Numbered from the stretch's first letter, positions 15,498 to 23,838 are shown. The stretch is 24,063 nucleotides of DNA from Candidatus Lambdaproteobacteria bacterium (GCA_012964265.1 DTUH01000315.1:1-24063), one strand, 5' to 3'. Notes: a model not told the origin generated them from the letters alone. Made by a program: numbers and translations.

Positions 15498-17974
15498 AAG
15501 AAAAATTGGAAAACAAAGTGATTTTACTTCGAATTGCAATTTTCCCTGTTATATCCTGTGCTCTGCTGAGTTTCGGAATTTTCCAGTCAACTTCCGGAAA
15601 CGTATTTGCCCAAAGTCTGCTGAGTGACAGTACGTGGTTAGAGCAAAATTCAGAAGTCACGAACAAAACAGAATCCGCCGGAAAAACAGAAGTTTCCGGA
15701 ATAGCAGAAATCTCCGAAGAATCAGAAGACTCCGGACAAAATACTCCACACTTGCCCGCAGACTTGTTTTCAACTCCTACTACTCTGTCTGAGCCTGTAC
15801 AAACCCGAATTGAAAGCAGTGCTCAAAATTATCCTGTTTCCCCGTCAATTTCAAAAAAACCCGCGCTTCCTTTGATAAATGAGGAAGAGGGGAACACAAT
15901 TTTTTCAGGATCATTTCTCAGCAGACTGTTTCCGTGGTTTTCCGATGAAGAACAAACCGAATCCGTGAACCCCGCAACTGAAAAAGAAGCCTCGGAAACA
16001 CTTCCGGAATGGGCAGACGTAGAGTTCTCCGGAGTATATATGCTGGTTGCGGAGATTGAAAGGCTGCTCATTTTAAATCCGGAAGAGGCCAGGGAAAGGT
16101 ATCTGGAAATTGAAAACCAACTGGAGATTGAGGAGCGCACACGGCTTAAAGTTCAACTGCTTTATTATTTAAATGAGTGGAACTCCGCGGAACAGTTGGC
16201 AGAAGCGTTTTTGAATGAACGTCCAAACAGCCCTCTTTCATCTTTAATGTTTTACTATTTGAATAAATCACTGCTGTCCCAAAACAAGGCGCTTAATCAA
16301 AATCTGATTATGCTTGAAGGTGCCTTGAAATCTCTGGAGCCAAAATTACGCAGCGATTTATTACGGATACTCAGTGATGAGGCACTGCTTCAAGGTGATC
16401 TTTTTACTGCTGTTAACTATCGGCTTGATGAACTTAATGATCCTGAAACCGCAAACATGGCCGATCTGGAAAAATTGCTCAGTCTGCTTAAAGAAGTTCA
16501 ATCTCGTGAAGAATTACAAATTATATCAGCAAATTATCCAAATATAGCTTGGCTGCGGGAGCAAATTTCATCAATGGAGCTGGAGCTTTTGGTTAAACAG
16601 GAGCGCTATCGTGAAGCTTTGGAACTTGTGGATCGAAGACTCGATTTTGCACGTGAATCCGGTGATGCGGAAGAGGTTGAACTTTTGGAGCAAATGCAGA
16701 ACAACTTCACGACTGCGTTGAATGTTAGTCCCCGGAGAATAGGCGTTATTCTGCCGTTGAGCAGTTCCAGCGCAAAAGTAGCCGGCTTAGCGCAGGAAAC
16801 TTTGAATGGTTTGTGGCTCGCGCTTCGTGCCCACGAGAAATCTATTTTGACAGATAATCAAACTGATAATGCAACTTTACTGACAAATGAACTAAGCGCG
16901 AATTCTCAGATTGCTGACAATGTTACGGTTGAAACGATGCCGAAAAAACCTGCTGGCCCGTGGGAACTTGTGGTCAGGGACTCACATTTGAATCCGGAAA
17001 AAACCAAAAGCGCAATCCGTGAATTGGTGGAAAAGGAACGCGTGATTGCCGTTATAGGCCCTCTTGCCCGGAAAACTTCAGAGGCCGCGGCAGAAGAAGC
17101 CGAGAAACTGCGAGTTCCCTTGATCTCTCTGTCATTGACTGCCGGGATTCCGGAATTGGGGGACTACATTTTTCGTAACAATCAGAGCTGGAATCAGGAA
17201 GTTCTGGAGTTGCTGGAATATGCTGTGAGTGAACTCCAGGCTTGTCGTTTCCTGATACTATACGCAAAAACGCGTGAAGGACGACAAAAGATGCGACTTT
17301 TTTGGGATGCGGCTCTACGTAAAGGCTGTGAAGTTGTTGCGGTTGAAGGTTACAAGGATGAAGGCCAAAAAAGCTTGGTGAACGAGTTTGATACATTCAC
17401 GGGTAAAAATCAACGCATGACCACAAAAGATAAAAGTATTTTGAAGGATCTCAAAGAAAAGGAAGACCCAATCCACAACTTTGATGCTGTGTTCGTAGCA
17501 GTCGGTTCAGGCGGTGTTAAAAATTTGAGGCTTATCTTTCCTTATAGTGCTGTTTATAAAATGGAAAAGACGATCTTTCTGGGAGATAGCGGCTGGAATG
17601 ATTCGGCGCTACCGTTTGCCCCAGGATTGCGCGGTGTGAAAAAACCTGTATTTGTAGACAGTTTTTTCCCGCAAAGTAATACACCTGCCATGAAAAAACT
17701 TTTGAGGCTACACGAACGAATGTTATATCGACATCAAAATTATATTGGTCCCACGCATTATACCGCTTATGCCTATGATACTTTGATGATATTGATGAAA
17801 TTGCTTGAAGACAAATCTAACCAAACTCACCGCGACCTCCGGTATGCTCTGGCGAATATGCAGACCTATGCCGGTGTAACGGGCAATTTGCGCTTTGATG
17901 AAAGGGGGGAAGTTCAGCGTGAAATGCAGCTGCTGACTCTGCGGCGAGGTAAGATTCAGCTTTTAAAGCATTGA
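15494..17974 (+). CDS. LpoA/LppC-like periplasmic protein: helical repeats plus periplasmic-binding fold
   Basis: This protein of up to 826 aa resembles the penicillin-binding-protein activator LpoA/LppC and ABC-type substrate-binding proteins. Order: signal segment at about 9-38 ending VFA; a Ser/Thr/Glu-rich linker at about 50-150 with repeated SG/SE units; helical TPR-like repeats at about 170-405; and a type I periplasmic-binding fold from about 413 (RRIGVILPLSSSS, then VIGPLARKTSEAAAEEAE, IFLGDSGWND, HYTAYAYDTLMIL and the TGNLRFDERGE ending). There is no lipobox Cys at the signal end, unlike E. coli LpoA. The TTG start at 15494 overlaps the selB stop (TTGA); TTG 15506 or GTG 15518 are alternatives, and no site has a strong Shine-Dalgarno sequence. 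The role may be in peptidoglycan synthesis or ligand binding. Confidence 0.8.
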   Translation: MKEKLENKVILLRIAIFPVISCALLSFGIFQSTSGNVFAQSLLSDSTWLEQNSEVTNKTESAGKTEVSGIAEISEESEDSGQNTPHLPADLFSTPTTLSEPVQTRIESSAQNYPVSPSISKKPALPLINEEEGNTIFSGSFLSRLFPWFSDEEQTESVNPATEKEASETLPEWADVEFSGVYMLVAEIERLLILNPEEARERYLEIENQLEIEERTRLKVQLLYYLNEWNSAEQLAEAFLNERPNSPLSSLMFYYLNKSLLSQNKALNQNLIMLEGALKSLEPKLRSDLLRILSDEALLQGDLFTAVNYRLDELNDPETANMADLEKLLSLLKEVQSREELQIISANYPNIAWLREQISSMELELLVKQERYREALELVDRRLDFARESGDAEEVELLEQMQNNFTTALNVSPRRIGVILPLSSSSAKVAGLAQETLNGLWLALRAHEKSILTDNQTDNATLLTNELSANSQIADNVTVETMPKKPAGPWELVVRDSHLNPEKTKSAIRELVEKERVIAVIGPLARKTSEAAAEEAEKLRVPLISLSLTAGIPELGDYIFRNNQSWNQEVLELLEYAVSELQACRFLILYAKTREGRQKMRLFWDAALRKGCEVVAVEGYKDEGQKSLVNEFDTFTGKNQRMTTKDKSILKDLKEKEDPIHNFDAVFVAVGSGGVKNLRLIFPYSAVYKMEKTIFLGDSGWNDSALPFAPGLRGVKKPVFVDSFFPQSNTPAMKKLLRLHERMLYRHQNYIGPTHYTAYAYDTLMILMKLLEDKSNQTHRDLRYALANMQTYAGVTGNLRFDERGEVQREMQLLTLRRGKIQLLKH

Positions 17975-17993
17975 TGTTTTACGCTGAATGTTT

Positions 17994-18018
17994 TCAGGCT
18001 GCAGATTATACAGCCTGA
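17994..18018. terminator. Hairpin between convergent genes
   Basis: TCAGGCTG (17994-18001) and CAGCCTGA (18011-18018) form a perfect 8-bp stem with a 9-base loop, between the LpoA-like gene (plus) and the 155-aa gene (minus). Neither side has a T run, so it could be a Rho-dependent pause or transcript-end stabilising hairpin rather than an intrinsic terminator. Confidence 0.4.
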
Positions 18019-18030
18019 CCGGTCTCCAGC

Positions 18031-18498
18031 TTATTTGACAAAAAGGGATTCCAGATCTTTAAATGGTACCTGCTCAGGTCGAAGCTTTTGTTGCGGCAGA
18101 TTTTCTTCTCCGGAGTTTTTGGACAGATCCAGAGGTGAAGACTCAGGACAGGTGGCATTTGCGCTGCCTTCAAGCATGTCATTCCTTGTCGAGGCAAGGC
18201 GTTTTTCGGGTCGGATATCTGCGTGAAAGTTACGTTTAGACTGTGATTTCATATGCAAATTTTTCACCTCCAATGGCTCTTCTACCAGATCCGCAACCTG
18301 ACGTAAACGATAACTGTATTGACGACTTACTTCAAAAAGCCGCCCACCTGGAATGCACTCAGGGCTGTCTTGGAAAGAACCAAAATCATCTACAATAACA
18401 GTGTGTTTAAGTGCTTCCGGACTCAAGTAAACCAAAACGGGCGATGTTTCAGGTTCTACTATTTCCTCTTCCTGAGGTTCGAATTTGAACCATTTCAT
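18031..18498 (-). CDS. Unrecognised 155-aa protein
   Basis: I do not recognise this protein. It begins MKWFKFEPQEEE with a glutamate-rich N-terminus and has no signal peptide or membrane helix. A compact, more conserved-looking core at about 20-80 follows (VLVYLSPEALKHTVIVDDFG, then GGRLFEVSRQYSYRLRQVADLVEEPLEV). The second half (about 85-140) is rich in Ser, Asn, Lys and Pro and looks disordered. AAGAGG lies upstream of the ATG, which supports a real start. It is a single gene on its strand, flanked by convergent and divergent neighbours. It is likely a lineage-specific cytoplasmic protein. Confidence 0.65.
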   Translation of the reverse strand: MKWFKFEPQEEEIVEPETSPVLVYLSPEALKHTVIVDDFGSFQDSPECIPGGRLFEVSRQYSYRLRQVADLVEEPLEVKNLHMKSQSKRNFHADIRPEKRLASTRNDMLEGSANATCPESSPLDLSKNSGEENLPQQKLRPEQVPFKDLESLFVK

Positions 18499-18684
18499 GT
18501 TACCTCTTCTTAAAAGTCTTTACAGGTTAAGTTTTACGATTAACAATTTCGGTGCGAAAAATATGCCAATTACAATGTTGTTGCAAAAACATTTTGCGGC
18601 TCCAATGCTTCTAGAAAAGCGCTAATAATTTCTTCTGCAAATTTATCCAAAAATACTAATAATTATAGTTAGATAGGCAAAATC

Positions 18685-18725
18685 AAAGCTGGGATAACAA
18701 ATGCTGAGTCATGCTCCAGCTTTTT
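18685..18725 (+). terminator. Rho-independent-type terminator with no gene in front of it
   Basis: AAAGCTGG (18685-18692) and CCAGCTTT (18716-18723) form a perfect 8-bp stem that runs into five T residues. No plus-strand gene precedes it within about 700 bases, because the 155-aa gene is on the minus strand. It may end a small RNA, protect the regulator operon from read-through, or act in both directions. Confidence 0.55.
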
Positions 18726-18775
18726 AATTATGAAGTTTACTTAAATAAATCCGGAAACAGGCTGGCTTTCTTTAT

Positions 18776-18810
18776 ATTTGTATATTATGGTATATGACAA
18801 TTATAGGAGG
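18776..18810 (+). promoter_or_regulatory. Candidate operator and strong ribosome-binding site of the persulfide operon
   Basis: An AT-rich imperfect dyad, TTGTATAT...ATATGACAA (18778-18800), lies directly before TAGGAGG (18804-18810), which is five bases from the GTG start at 18816. ArsR-type repressors bind AT-rich dyads over their own promoter, so this is the likeliest operator. A convincing -35/-10 pair could not be picked out. Confidence 0.45.
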
Positions 18811-18815
18811 ATATA

Positions 18816-19157
18816 GTGAAAAAATCAGTCAACAAAAACGAAGCACTTAAATGTGAACTCGTCCAGTTATTTGGTGAGCAGGAGGAAAATATAGAGACTG
18901 CGGCTCAGTGCTTAAAGGTTATGTCTCATCCTGCCAGATTACGGATCTTGTGCGCTTTGCGCGGTGGTGAACAAACAGTTCAGAATCTGGAATATTACAC
19001 CGAAATTAAGCAAACAACGCTTTCGCAGCACTTATCTTTGCTGAAAAGCCGGGGAGTGTTAGTCTCACGTCGTGAGGCAACCTATTCTTTTTACCGGATT
19101 TCCAGTGATAAAATAACTGAACTATTTGACGTGATCAAAGAAGTTTACTGCACCTGA
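18816..19157 (+). CDS. ArsR-family persulfide-responsive repressor (BigR/SqrR type)
   Basis: This 113-aa winged-helix repressor starts at a GTG with TAGGAGG in front. The core (about 30-105) has HPARLRILCALRGGE, the recognition helix QTTLSQHLSLLKSRG and the wing VSRREATYSFYR. Two cysteines sit where BigR and SqrR carry their redox pair: C46 in RLRILC and C112 at the C-terminus (VYC). In those proteins persulfides make a di- or tetrasulfide between the two and release DNA. C13 and C32 are additional. No metal site of the ArsR/CadC type is evident. The genes downstream, for persulfide oxidation and sulfite export, match the BigR regulon, so this is very probably their local repressor. Confidence 0.88.
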   Translation: MKKSVNKNEALKCELVQLFGEQEENIETAAQCLKVMSHPARLRILCALRGGEQTVQNLEYYTEIKQTTLSQHLSLLKSRGVLVSRREATYSFYRISSDKITELFDVIKEVYCT

Positions 19158-19171
19158 CAAGTTGAAGATTT

Positions 19172-20218
19172 ATGAAGAATATCAACAAATCATCATTTGT
19201 TTTCAGGCAATTATTTGATAGGGATACGGGAACTTTCACGTATTTGATGTTTGATTCTGTAACCAAGGAAGGCCTGATCATAGATCCTGTCAAGGAGCAA
19301 TTTGACAGGAACCTGCAATTCATTGAAGAACTTGGTGTTGAACTCAAGTACGTGATTGATACACATGTCCATGCGGATCATGTGACCTCTGCGGGAATGC
19401 TACGCCAGGCTACCGGCGCAAAAAGTGCTTTGGGTGAAAATGCAAAAGTAGAGTGTGCTGATATTCTGCTCAAGGATGGTGATGAGTTGGAGTTCGGACG
19501 ATTTGGCCTCAGGGCAATTTCAACTCCGGGACACACCGATGCCTGCACCAGCTTTTATACCGAAGGAAGACTCTTTACCGGGGACTCTTTGATGATACGT
19601 GGGTGTGGGCGAACTGATTTTCAGCAAGGTGATCCGGAAAAACTTTTTGAAAGTATCACGCAAAAATTGTTTATATTTCCGGACGAAACTATGGTCTATC
19701 CGGGACATGATTACCTTGGACGAACTGCCTCCTGTATCAAGGAAGAAAAAGCTTTTAATCCCAGAATCGGGGGTGAACAGACACTGGAAAAATTTGTCCA
19801 GATCATGAACAACCTGGATTTGCCTGATCCAAAAAGAATTGATGAAGCTGTTACAATGAATCTTAAATGCGGTTATTCTCTGCCACTGGGTCATGTCAAC
19901 GAAGATAATTTCACCATGCATGATTTGCATCAGCTGCTGGATAAACTTAAACCTACGGAAAGGGTGATTGATGTCCGGACGCCTGAAGAGTACAATCAAG
20001 GTCATGTACCCGGAAGTTTGAATATTCCCATGGGAAATGAGAATGAGTTTATTGAAGAAATCCGCAGCTATGACAAGGTGTTTTTACATTGTCATTCCGG
20101 ACTCAGGGCACAAACAGTTTTTACAATGCTCAGTATGCAGGGGTTGGGAAATATTGTTTGTATAAACAGTTCCGGAATGGCGGATTGGAAAATAGCATCT
20201 TTTCCGGTGGAACAGTAA
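19172..20218 (+). CDS. Persulfide dioxygenase-rhodanese fusion (ETHE1/Blh type)
   Basis: This 348-aa protein oxidises glutathione persulfide to sulfite and can transfer sulfane sulfur. The metallo-beta-lactamase domain (about 8-240) has THVHADH with H65, H67, D69 and H70, then H121, D138 in TGDS and H179 in YPGHD. In ETHE1-type enzymes two histidines and one aspartate of this set (the equivalents of H65, H121 and D138) hold a single iron. A rhodanese domain follows (about 258-345) with VIDVRTPEEYNQGHVPGS and the active-site loop CHSGLR starting at C307, so the catalytic Cys is present. It lies 14 bases behind the repressor gene and 10 before the exporter gene. Such fusions occur naturally and make sulfite plus sulfane sulfur exchange in one chain. 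Confidence 0.93.
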   Translation: MKNINKSSFVFRQLFDRDTGTFTYLMFDSVTKEGLIIDPVKEQFDRNLQFIEELGVELKYVIDTHVHADHVTSAGMLRQATGAKSALGENAKVECADILLKDGDELEFGRFGLRAISTPGHTDACTSFYTEGRLFTGDSLMIRGCGRTDFQQGDPEKLFESITQKLFIFPDETMVYPGHDYLGRTASCIKEEKAFNPRIGGEQTLEKFVQIMNNLDLPDPKRIDEAVTMNLKCGYSLPLGHVNEDNFTMHDLHQLLDKLKPTERVIDVRTPEEYNQGHVPGSLNIPMGNENEFIEEIRSYDKVFLHCHSGLRAQTVFTMLSMQGLGNIVCINSSGMADWKIASFPVEQ

Positions 20219-20228
20219 AGGTCCTTCA

Positions 20229-21170
20229 ATGAAGCGGAGCATCCTGTTCAAATTCGGCTCATTATTGTTTTCCTTACTTTCACCGTCAATTCTGTTGGCC
20301 GGGTCAACGGCAGAATTCGATATGCCCTGGTGGGGTTGGCCGACCATCTTATTTTTCACTACTTTTTTCATTGGTGTTTTTGGTGTAATGGCAGGCATTG
20401 GAGGCGGAGTTTTGTTCGTTCCCCTTGCCAGTAGTTTTTTCCCGTTTCATATCGATTTTGTCCGCGGCACCGGACTTTTTATCGCGCTGGGCAGTTCTCT
20501 TGCGGCAGCTCCACATTTACTTGAAAAAAATCTGGCCAGTTTAAAACTTGCCTTACCTTCCGCTTTGGTGGCGTCAACCTTTGCGATTGTTGGAGCTTTC
20601 CTGGGACTCTGGCTTTCCGCATTGAATCCGGCTTATATTCAGGGTAGTTTAGGAGTTACGATTATTGTTATCGTCTTCATCATGCTGTTCGCAAAAAATT
20701 CAGAACATCCGGACGTTACTCATGGCAACTACTTGACAGAACTCTTCCAGATAAACGGGATTTATACGGAAGAAACTACCGGAAAAGAAGTTCGCTGGAC
20801 GGTGCACAAAACCACTAGAGGAATGTTGGGTTTTGTTATTGTGGGATTATTGGCAGGAATTTTCGGTTTAGGTGCAGGTTGGGCGAATGTGGCAATTTTA
20901 AACTTGATCATGGGCGCCCCGGTCAAGATTGCGGTCGCAACCAGCAGCTTTGCATTGTCCATCACAGACAGCACCGCGGCCTGGATTTACATGAACAAAG
21001 GAGCGGTATTGCCTATTCTCACGGTACCTTCGATGGTAGGAATAATGCTGGGCGCAAAAATAGGTTCCAAGCTGCTGCCTAAAGTTAAACCATCTGTGAT
21101 ACGCAACATGGTCATCGGCGTCCTCTTTTTTGCGGGAGTCCGTTCCTTAATGAAAGCATTTGGAATTTGA
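20229..21170 (+). CDS. TauE/SafE (TSUP) family membrane transporter, probable sulfite exporter
   Basis: This 313-aa multi-pass inner-membrane protein has about eight hydrophobic segments. The two halves carry family repeats: GVFGVMAGIGGGVLFVPL (about 50-67) and GLLAGIFGLGAGWANVAIL (about 203-221). A soluble stretch at about 158-190 separates them. TSUP proteins export sulfite, sulfoacetate or related anions. Its position behind a persulfide dioxygenase suggests that it removes the sulfite that enzyme makes, as in bigR operons. AAAGG precedes the ATG by about eight bases. The N-terminal segment (about 5-25) could be a cleaved signal or a first helix. Confidence 0.92.
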   Translation: MKRSILFKFGSLLFSLLSPSILLAGSTAEFDMPWWGWPTILFFTTFFIGVFGVMAGIGGGVLFVPLASSFFPFHIDFVRGTGLFIALGSSLAAAPHLLEKNLASLKLALPSALVASTFAIVGAFLGLWLSALNPAYIQGSLGVTIIVIVFIMLFAKNSEHPDVTHGNYLTELFQINGIYTEETTGKEVRWTVHKTTRGMLGFVIVGLLAGIFGLGAGWANVAILNLIMGAPVKIAVATSSFALSITDSTAAWIYMNKGAVLPILTVPSMVGIMLGAKIGSKLLPKVKPSVIRNMVIGVLFFAGVRSLMKAFGI

Positions 21171-21189
21171 ACAGAAACTGAGCTCTGTA

Positions 21190-21609
21190 ATGGAAGATAC
21201 TTCAGCATTTGAAAATGCATCAGAACAGAAACTATACGCAAGAATAGTTTATCACACTAACCACGTTGGTTTGTTTGTTCTTGTCGCAGGATTTGCTTTG
21301 TATTTGACAGGCGTGTTGTCTCCTCATGTTCCACTGGAAGATCTACCGCAATACTGGTCTCTTCCATTGAATGAATATTTGGAAAAAACGGACGCGCCTA
21401 CAGGATGGCAGTGGATTTCAGAACTTAGTTATGGTGATGTTGCGCCACTTTTAGGAATTGCGGTTTTAGCTTCAGTTACACTGCTTTGTTACCTGGTTTT
21501 GTTTTTTCAATTCCTGCAGAGAGGCGCTAAATCACTAGTAGCGATCACCGCGATCGAATTGTTTTTCATGTTTCTTTCCGCCTCAAATCTAATCCAGATT
21601 TCTCACTGA
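21190..21609 (+). CDS. DUF1634-like small membrane protein
   Basis: This protein of about 139 aa has three predicted membrane helices (near residues 22-42, 82-105 and 115-135 from this start). The segment GVLSPHVPLEDLPQYWSLPLNEYL, then PTGWQWI and YGDVAPLLGIAVL, matches the DUF1634 pattern. Such proteins are often encoded beside TauE/SafE transporters and may be a partner subunit, though no function is proven. I prefer the ATG at 21190, 19 bases after the exporter stop, over a TTG at 21160 that would overlap the exporter gene. Neither has a strong ribosome-binding site. It is the last gene of the persulfide operon. Confidence 0.75.
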   Translation: MEDTSAFENASEQKLYARIVYHTNHVGLFVLVAGFALYLTGVLSPHVPLEDLPQYWSLPLNEYLEKTDAPTGWQWISELSYGDVAPLLGIAVLASVTLLCYLVLFFQFLQRGAKSLVAITAIELFFMFLSASNLIQISH

Positions 21610-21653
21610 TTACTCCTGCCTGAAAAAACCGGTGGGCAAACATTTCAGTAATT

Positions 21654-23510
21654 TCATTTTTCGAATTCGTTTATGCGGTTTTGATATGCGGAAATCCAGG
21701 CATCCCGGTATTGAGGCAGCTTCTCCAGACGTTTTTCCAGGCTTGTTTTTTCTGTTACCGGGCGCATCGTGAGAGCCAATGTGTAGCGTAGAATATCCTG
21801 GGGCTTTTGAATGCAAAACAGCAGAAATGTTAGGTCATCAGCTTCTTTTTCTTCATAAACAAGCCAGAGCAGTTTTACGATGTGAAAATGGTTTATTCCA
21901 CGGATAGATTGCCGGTCAACAAATTTAAGAATAGATTTCAGGAAGTTGTCAGTTCTAAATCCCTGAGGGAGAGTTGATGATGCAGAGGGCTCTTGATAAT
22001 AAAGCATGGTCAAAATGGAAGAGATGAAATAGCTCCAGGCTTTGCTAAAATCATCCAAAGGCACCAACTGCCGCGGCTTATCCGTGTCCGAAGTTTGCAG
22101 AACGTATTGTTCGCTTGTGTCCAGCAATACGCCAAGTACGCTCTGCAATCCTTTAACAGCAGGAGTTCTGTATTTCAAAACCAGCAACAGCTTTTTTAAG
22201 CGCTGTCCATCCTCACTTTCGTGAAAATCATCTGTCTTTGATTCTTGCAGTGCGAGTGTCCATTCACTCAAACTGTGAAGGGCGGAATAAAGTTTTGAAT
22301 AGATCGATTCAGCATAATGTTTTTCCATTCGTTTTATTTCTTTTGACCACTCTTTGAGCGGAGTTCCTGACGGCAGCATCTTAACCAGACGCAACGGGAA
22401 CTTTTGCCGGATATGTTTCAAATCCGGGTTTTGCGGGATTTCCGGAACATAAAACTGAACGACTTTTTTCTCCCTGCGCAGTTCCCGCATTCGGGATCGA
22501 ATTTGAGAGCCGATTCCCTCTAAATCAGCGGCCTCCGGAGATTGTTTCAGGAGTGCATGCAGTTCTTCAATAAATCCGGAAAGCGCAGTTATTTCTTCCA
22601 GTTTGTGCATGACAGAGCGGATGTAATGTGAAAAGCGCTCCTGTTTGAATTTTTCATAGGCATGTCGCTCATGCGGTAAAATGAAATGCAGCTGTGAATT
22701 AAGTTGCTTAACCCGTTCAAACACTGTCTGATTAAATTTTTCCGGATTTGTCCTGAACGTCTGTTTAAACTCAGTAAAAATGGAATCAAGCGTGTGCTGC
22801 TCCTCCGTTGAAAGCGACTGGGATTTCCACTTTTCCCGCCATTCCGCAATTAATTGTTTCCGGATTTCAGCACCCTTTTTTTCCAGATCAAGACGATATG
22901 ACTTCGCCACACTTTCGCAAAATGCCTGCAAACTTTTTGCCGGAAAATTAAGTTCTTCAACGAGGTCCAGGATTTCCGGAATTGCGGCACTGATTTGTTT
23001 TTGAACTTGTGCACTTTGCCGGTAAAATTCCAACGGCAGAATTTGTTCATTAAAGAAAATATTTCCGCATAATTTTGAAAATAAATTACGTGTAATGTTT
23101 ACAATTACTTCTGCAGTGTCCAGTTTTTTTGGCAGAATAACCGTTACATTGTATGCCCGTGAAGTGTTGATAATTTTCAGGCGAGATGCGGGAAGCGCAA
23201 CGTTTGCAGGCAGTGGAGAACCCATTTCAGACTCGTATGTTTCCTGGTCTATAAAACGCAGCAAATGGTTGGCATGAGGAATCTGAATACCGAATTTTTC
23301 AGGAAAATCTAAGATGTCCGGAATTTTTCCGCTCAAAAATAACTTTGTCTCTTCAGGAATTGATGCTGAATATTCAATACGGAAAAATTTTGAGGGAGGG
23401 ATTTGTTCTTTTTGGCGGTCGTGATTTTGGAGTTGGGATTCTCCTATTGTGCGGAGCTTGGGATCAAAACGCTCCTCAAAAGACTTGTCGATGCTGTCAA
23501 AGGACTTCAT
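21654..23510 (-). CDS. Unrecognised 618-aa cytoplasmic helical protein
   Basis: I cannot assign a family. The protein has no signal peptide, no membrane helix and no recognisable nucleotide-binding or metal motif. The N-terminus (about 1-40) is charged and probably disordered. Residues 40-160 mix beta and helix (FFRIEYSASIPEETKLFLSG, then RAYNVTVILPKKLDTAEVI). From about 165 on it is long, charged and helical with coiled-coil-like stretches (about 205-310 and 385-430), and the end (about 490-618) is a leucine-rich helical domain. The composition suits a scaffold or a binding protein. It lies 39 bases behind a 79-aa gene on the same strand and converges on the persulfide operon. No clear Shine-Dalgarno sequence precedes the ATG at 23510. 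Confidence 0.75.
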   Translation of the reverse strand: MKSFDSIDKSFEERFDPKLRTIGESQLQNHDRQKEQIPPSKFFRIEYSASIPEETKLFLSGKIPDILDFPEKFGIQIPHANHLLRFIDQETYESEMGSPLPANVALPASRLKIINTSRAYNVTVILPKKLDTAEVIVNITRNLFSKLCGNIFFNEQILPLEFYRQSAQVQKQISAAIPEILDLVEELNFPAKSLQAFCESVAKSYRLDLEKKGAEIRKQLIAEWREKWKSQSLSTEEQHTLDSIFTEFKQTFRTNPEKFNQTVFERVKQLNSQLHFILPHERHAYEKFKQERFSHYIRSVMHKLEEITALSGFIEELHALLKQSPEAADLEGIGSQIRSRMRELRREKKVVQFYVPEIPQNPDLKHIRQKFPLRLVKMLPSGTPLKEWSKEIKRMEKHYAESIYSKLYSALHSLSEWTLALQESKTDDFHESEDGQRLKKLLLVLKYRTPAVKGLQSVLGVLLDTSEQYVLQTSDTDKPRQLVPLDDFSKAWSYFISSILTMLYYQEPSASSTLPQGFRTDNFLKSILKFVDRQSIRGINHFHIVKLLWLVYEEKEADDLTFLLFCIQKPQDILRYTLALTMRPVTEKTSLEKRLEKLPQYRDAWISAYQNRINEFEK

Positions 23511-23549
23511 AAATATTTACCCGTGAAGGGTGTGGTTCACCACCGGTAA

Positions 23550-23789
23550 TCAATGCTTGCGAACTGATGCAATATCTTCGTTCCATTCTCTTAATTGATG
23601 TGGACCTTCAAGTGAGGTTTTTATCTGTATCAAATCCAAAAACTTTTTTTCTTCCAAATCAACATTAGGATACCTTCTTCTTAGATAGCCCCAAAGGTTT
23701 AAATAATTTTCCTCTATTTGCCAGTCATCACTCTTTGGCTTCTGTTCTGACTTTGGGCCGTCTATTAAGGGGTAGAAAACCTTGCTCAT
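23550..23789 (-). CDS. Unrecognised 79-aa protein upstream of the 618-aa gene
   Basis: This small soluble protein begins MSKVFYPLIDGPKSE, is rich in charged and aromatic residues and contains WGYLRRRYPNVDLEEKKFLDL in its centre. No family is recognised. CGAG lies about ten bases before the ATG, a weak ribosome-binding site. It is probably co-transcribed with the 618-aa gene 39 bases further on and would then be its partner. It has no signal peptide or membrane segment. Its coding status rests on length, start context and operon position. Confidence 0.6.
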   Translation of the reverse strand: MSKVFYPLIDGPKSEQKPKSDDWQIEENYLNLWGYLRRRYPNVDLEEKKFLDLIQIKTSLEGPHQLREWNEDIASVRKH

Positions 23790-23838
23790 GTTTTATTCTC
23801 GAAAACTCTGATTATTCTTTTTCCAAATTTACGCAATT

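Larger units (their letters stand above)
18499..18815. other. Divergent intergenic region with an orphan terminator and hairpins (317 bp)
   Basis: No protein gene is seen. The region holds the start signals of the 155-aa gene (minus) and the ArsR-type regulator (plus). A perfect TATAAT on the minus strand at 18667-18662 has no good -35. A short hairpin GCAAAA-ACA-TTTTGC lies at 18583-18597, and a terminator-like hairpin at 18685-18725. Confidence 0.55.

Noticed and set aside
21160..21189. TTG start of the DUF1634-like protein overlapping the exporter gene.
   Set aside because: Possible, but the ATG at 21190 needs no rare start codon and loses no conserved residue. Kept as an alternative.
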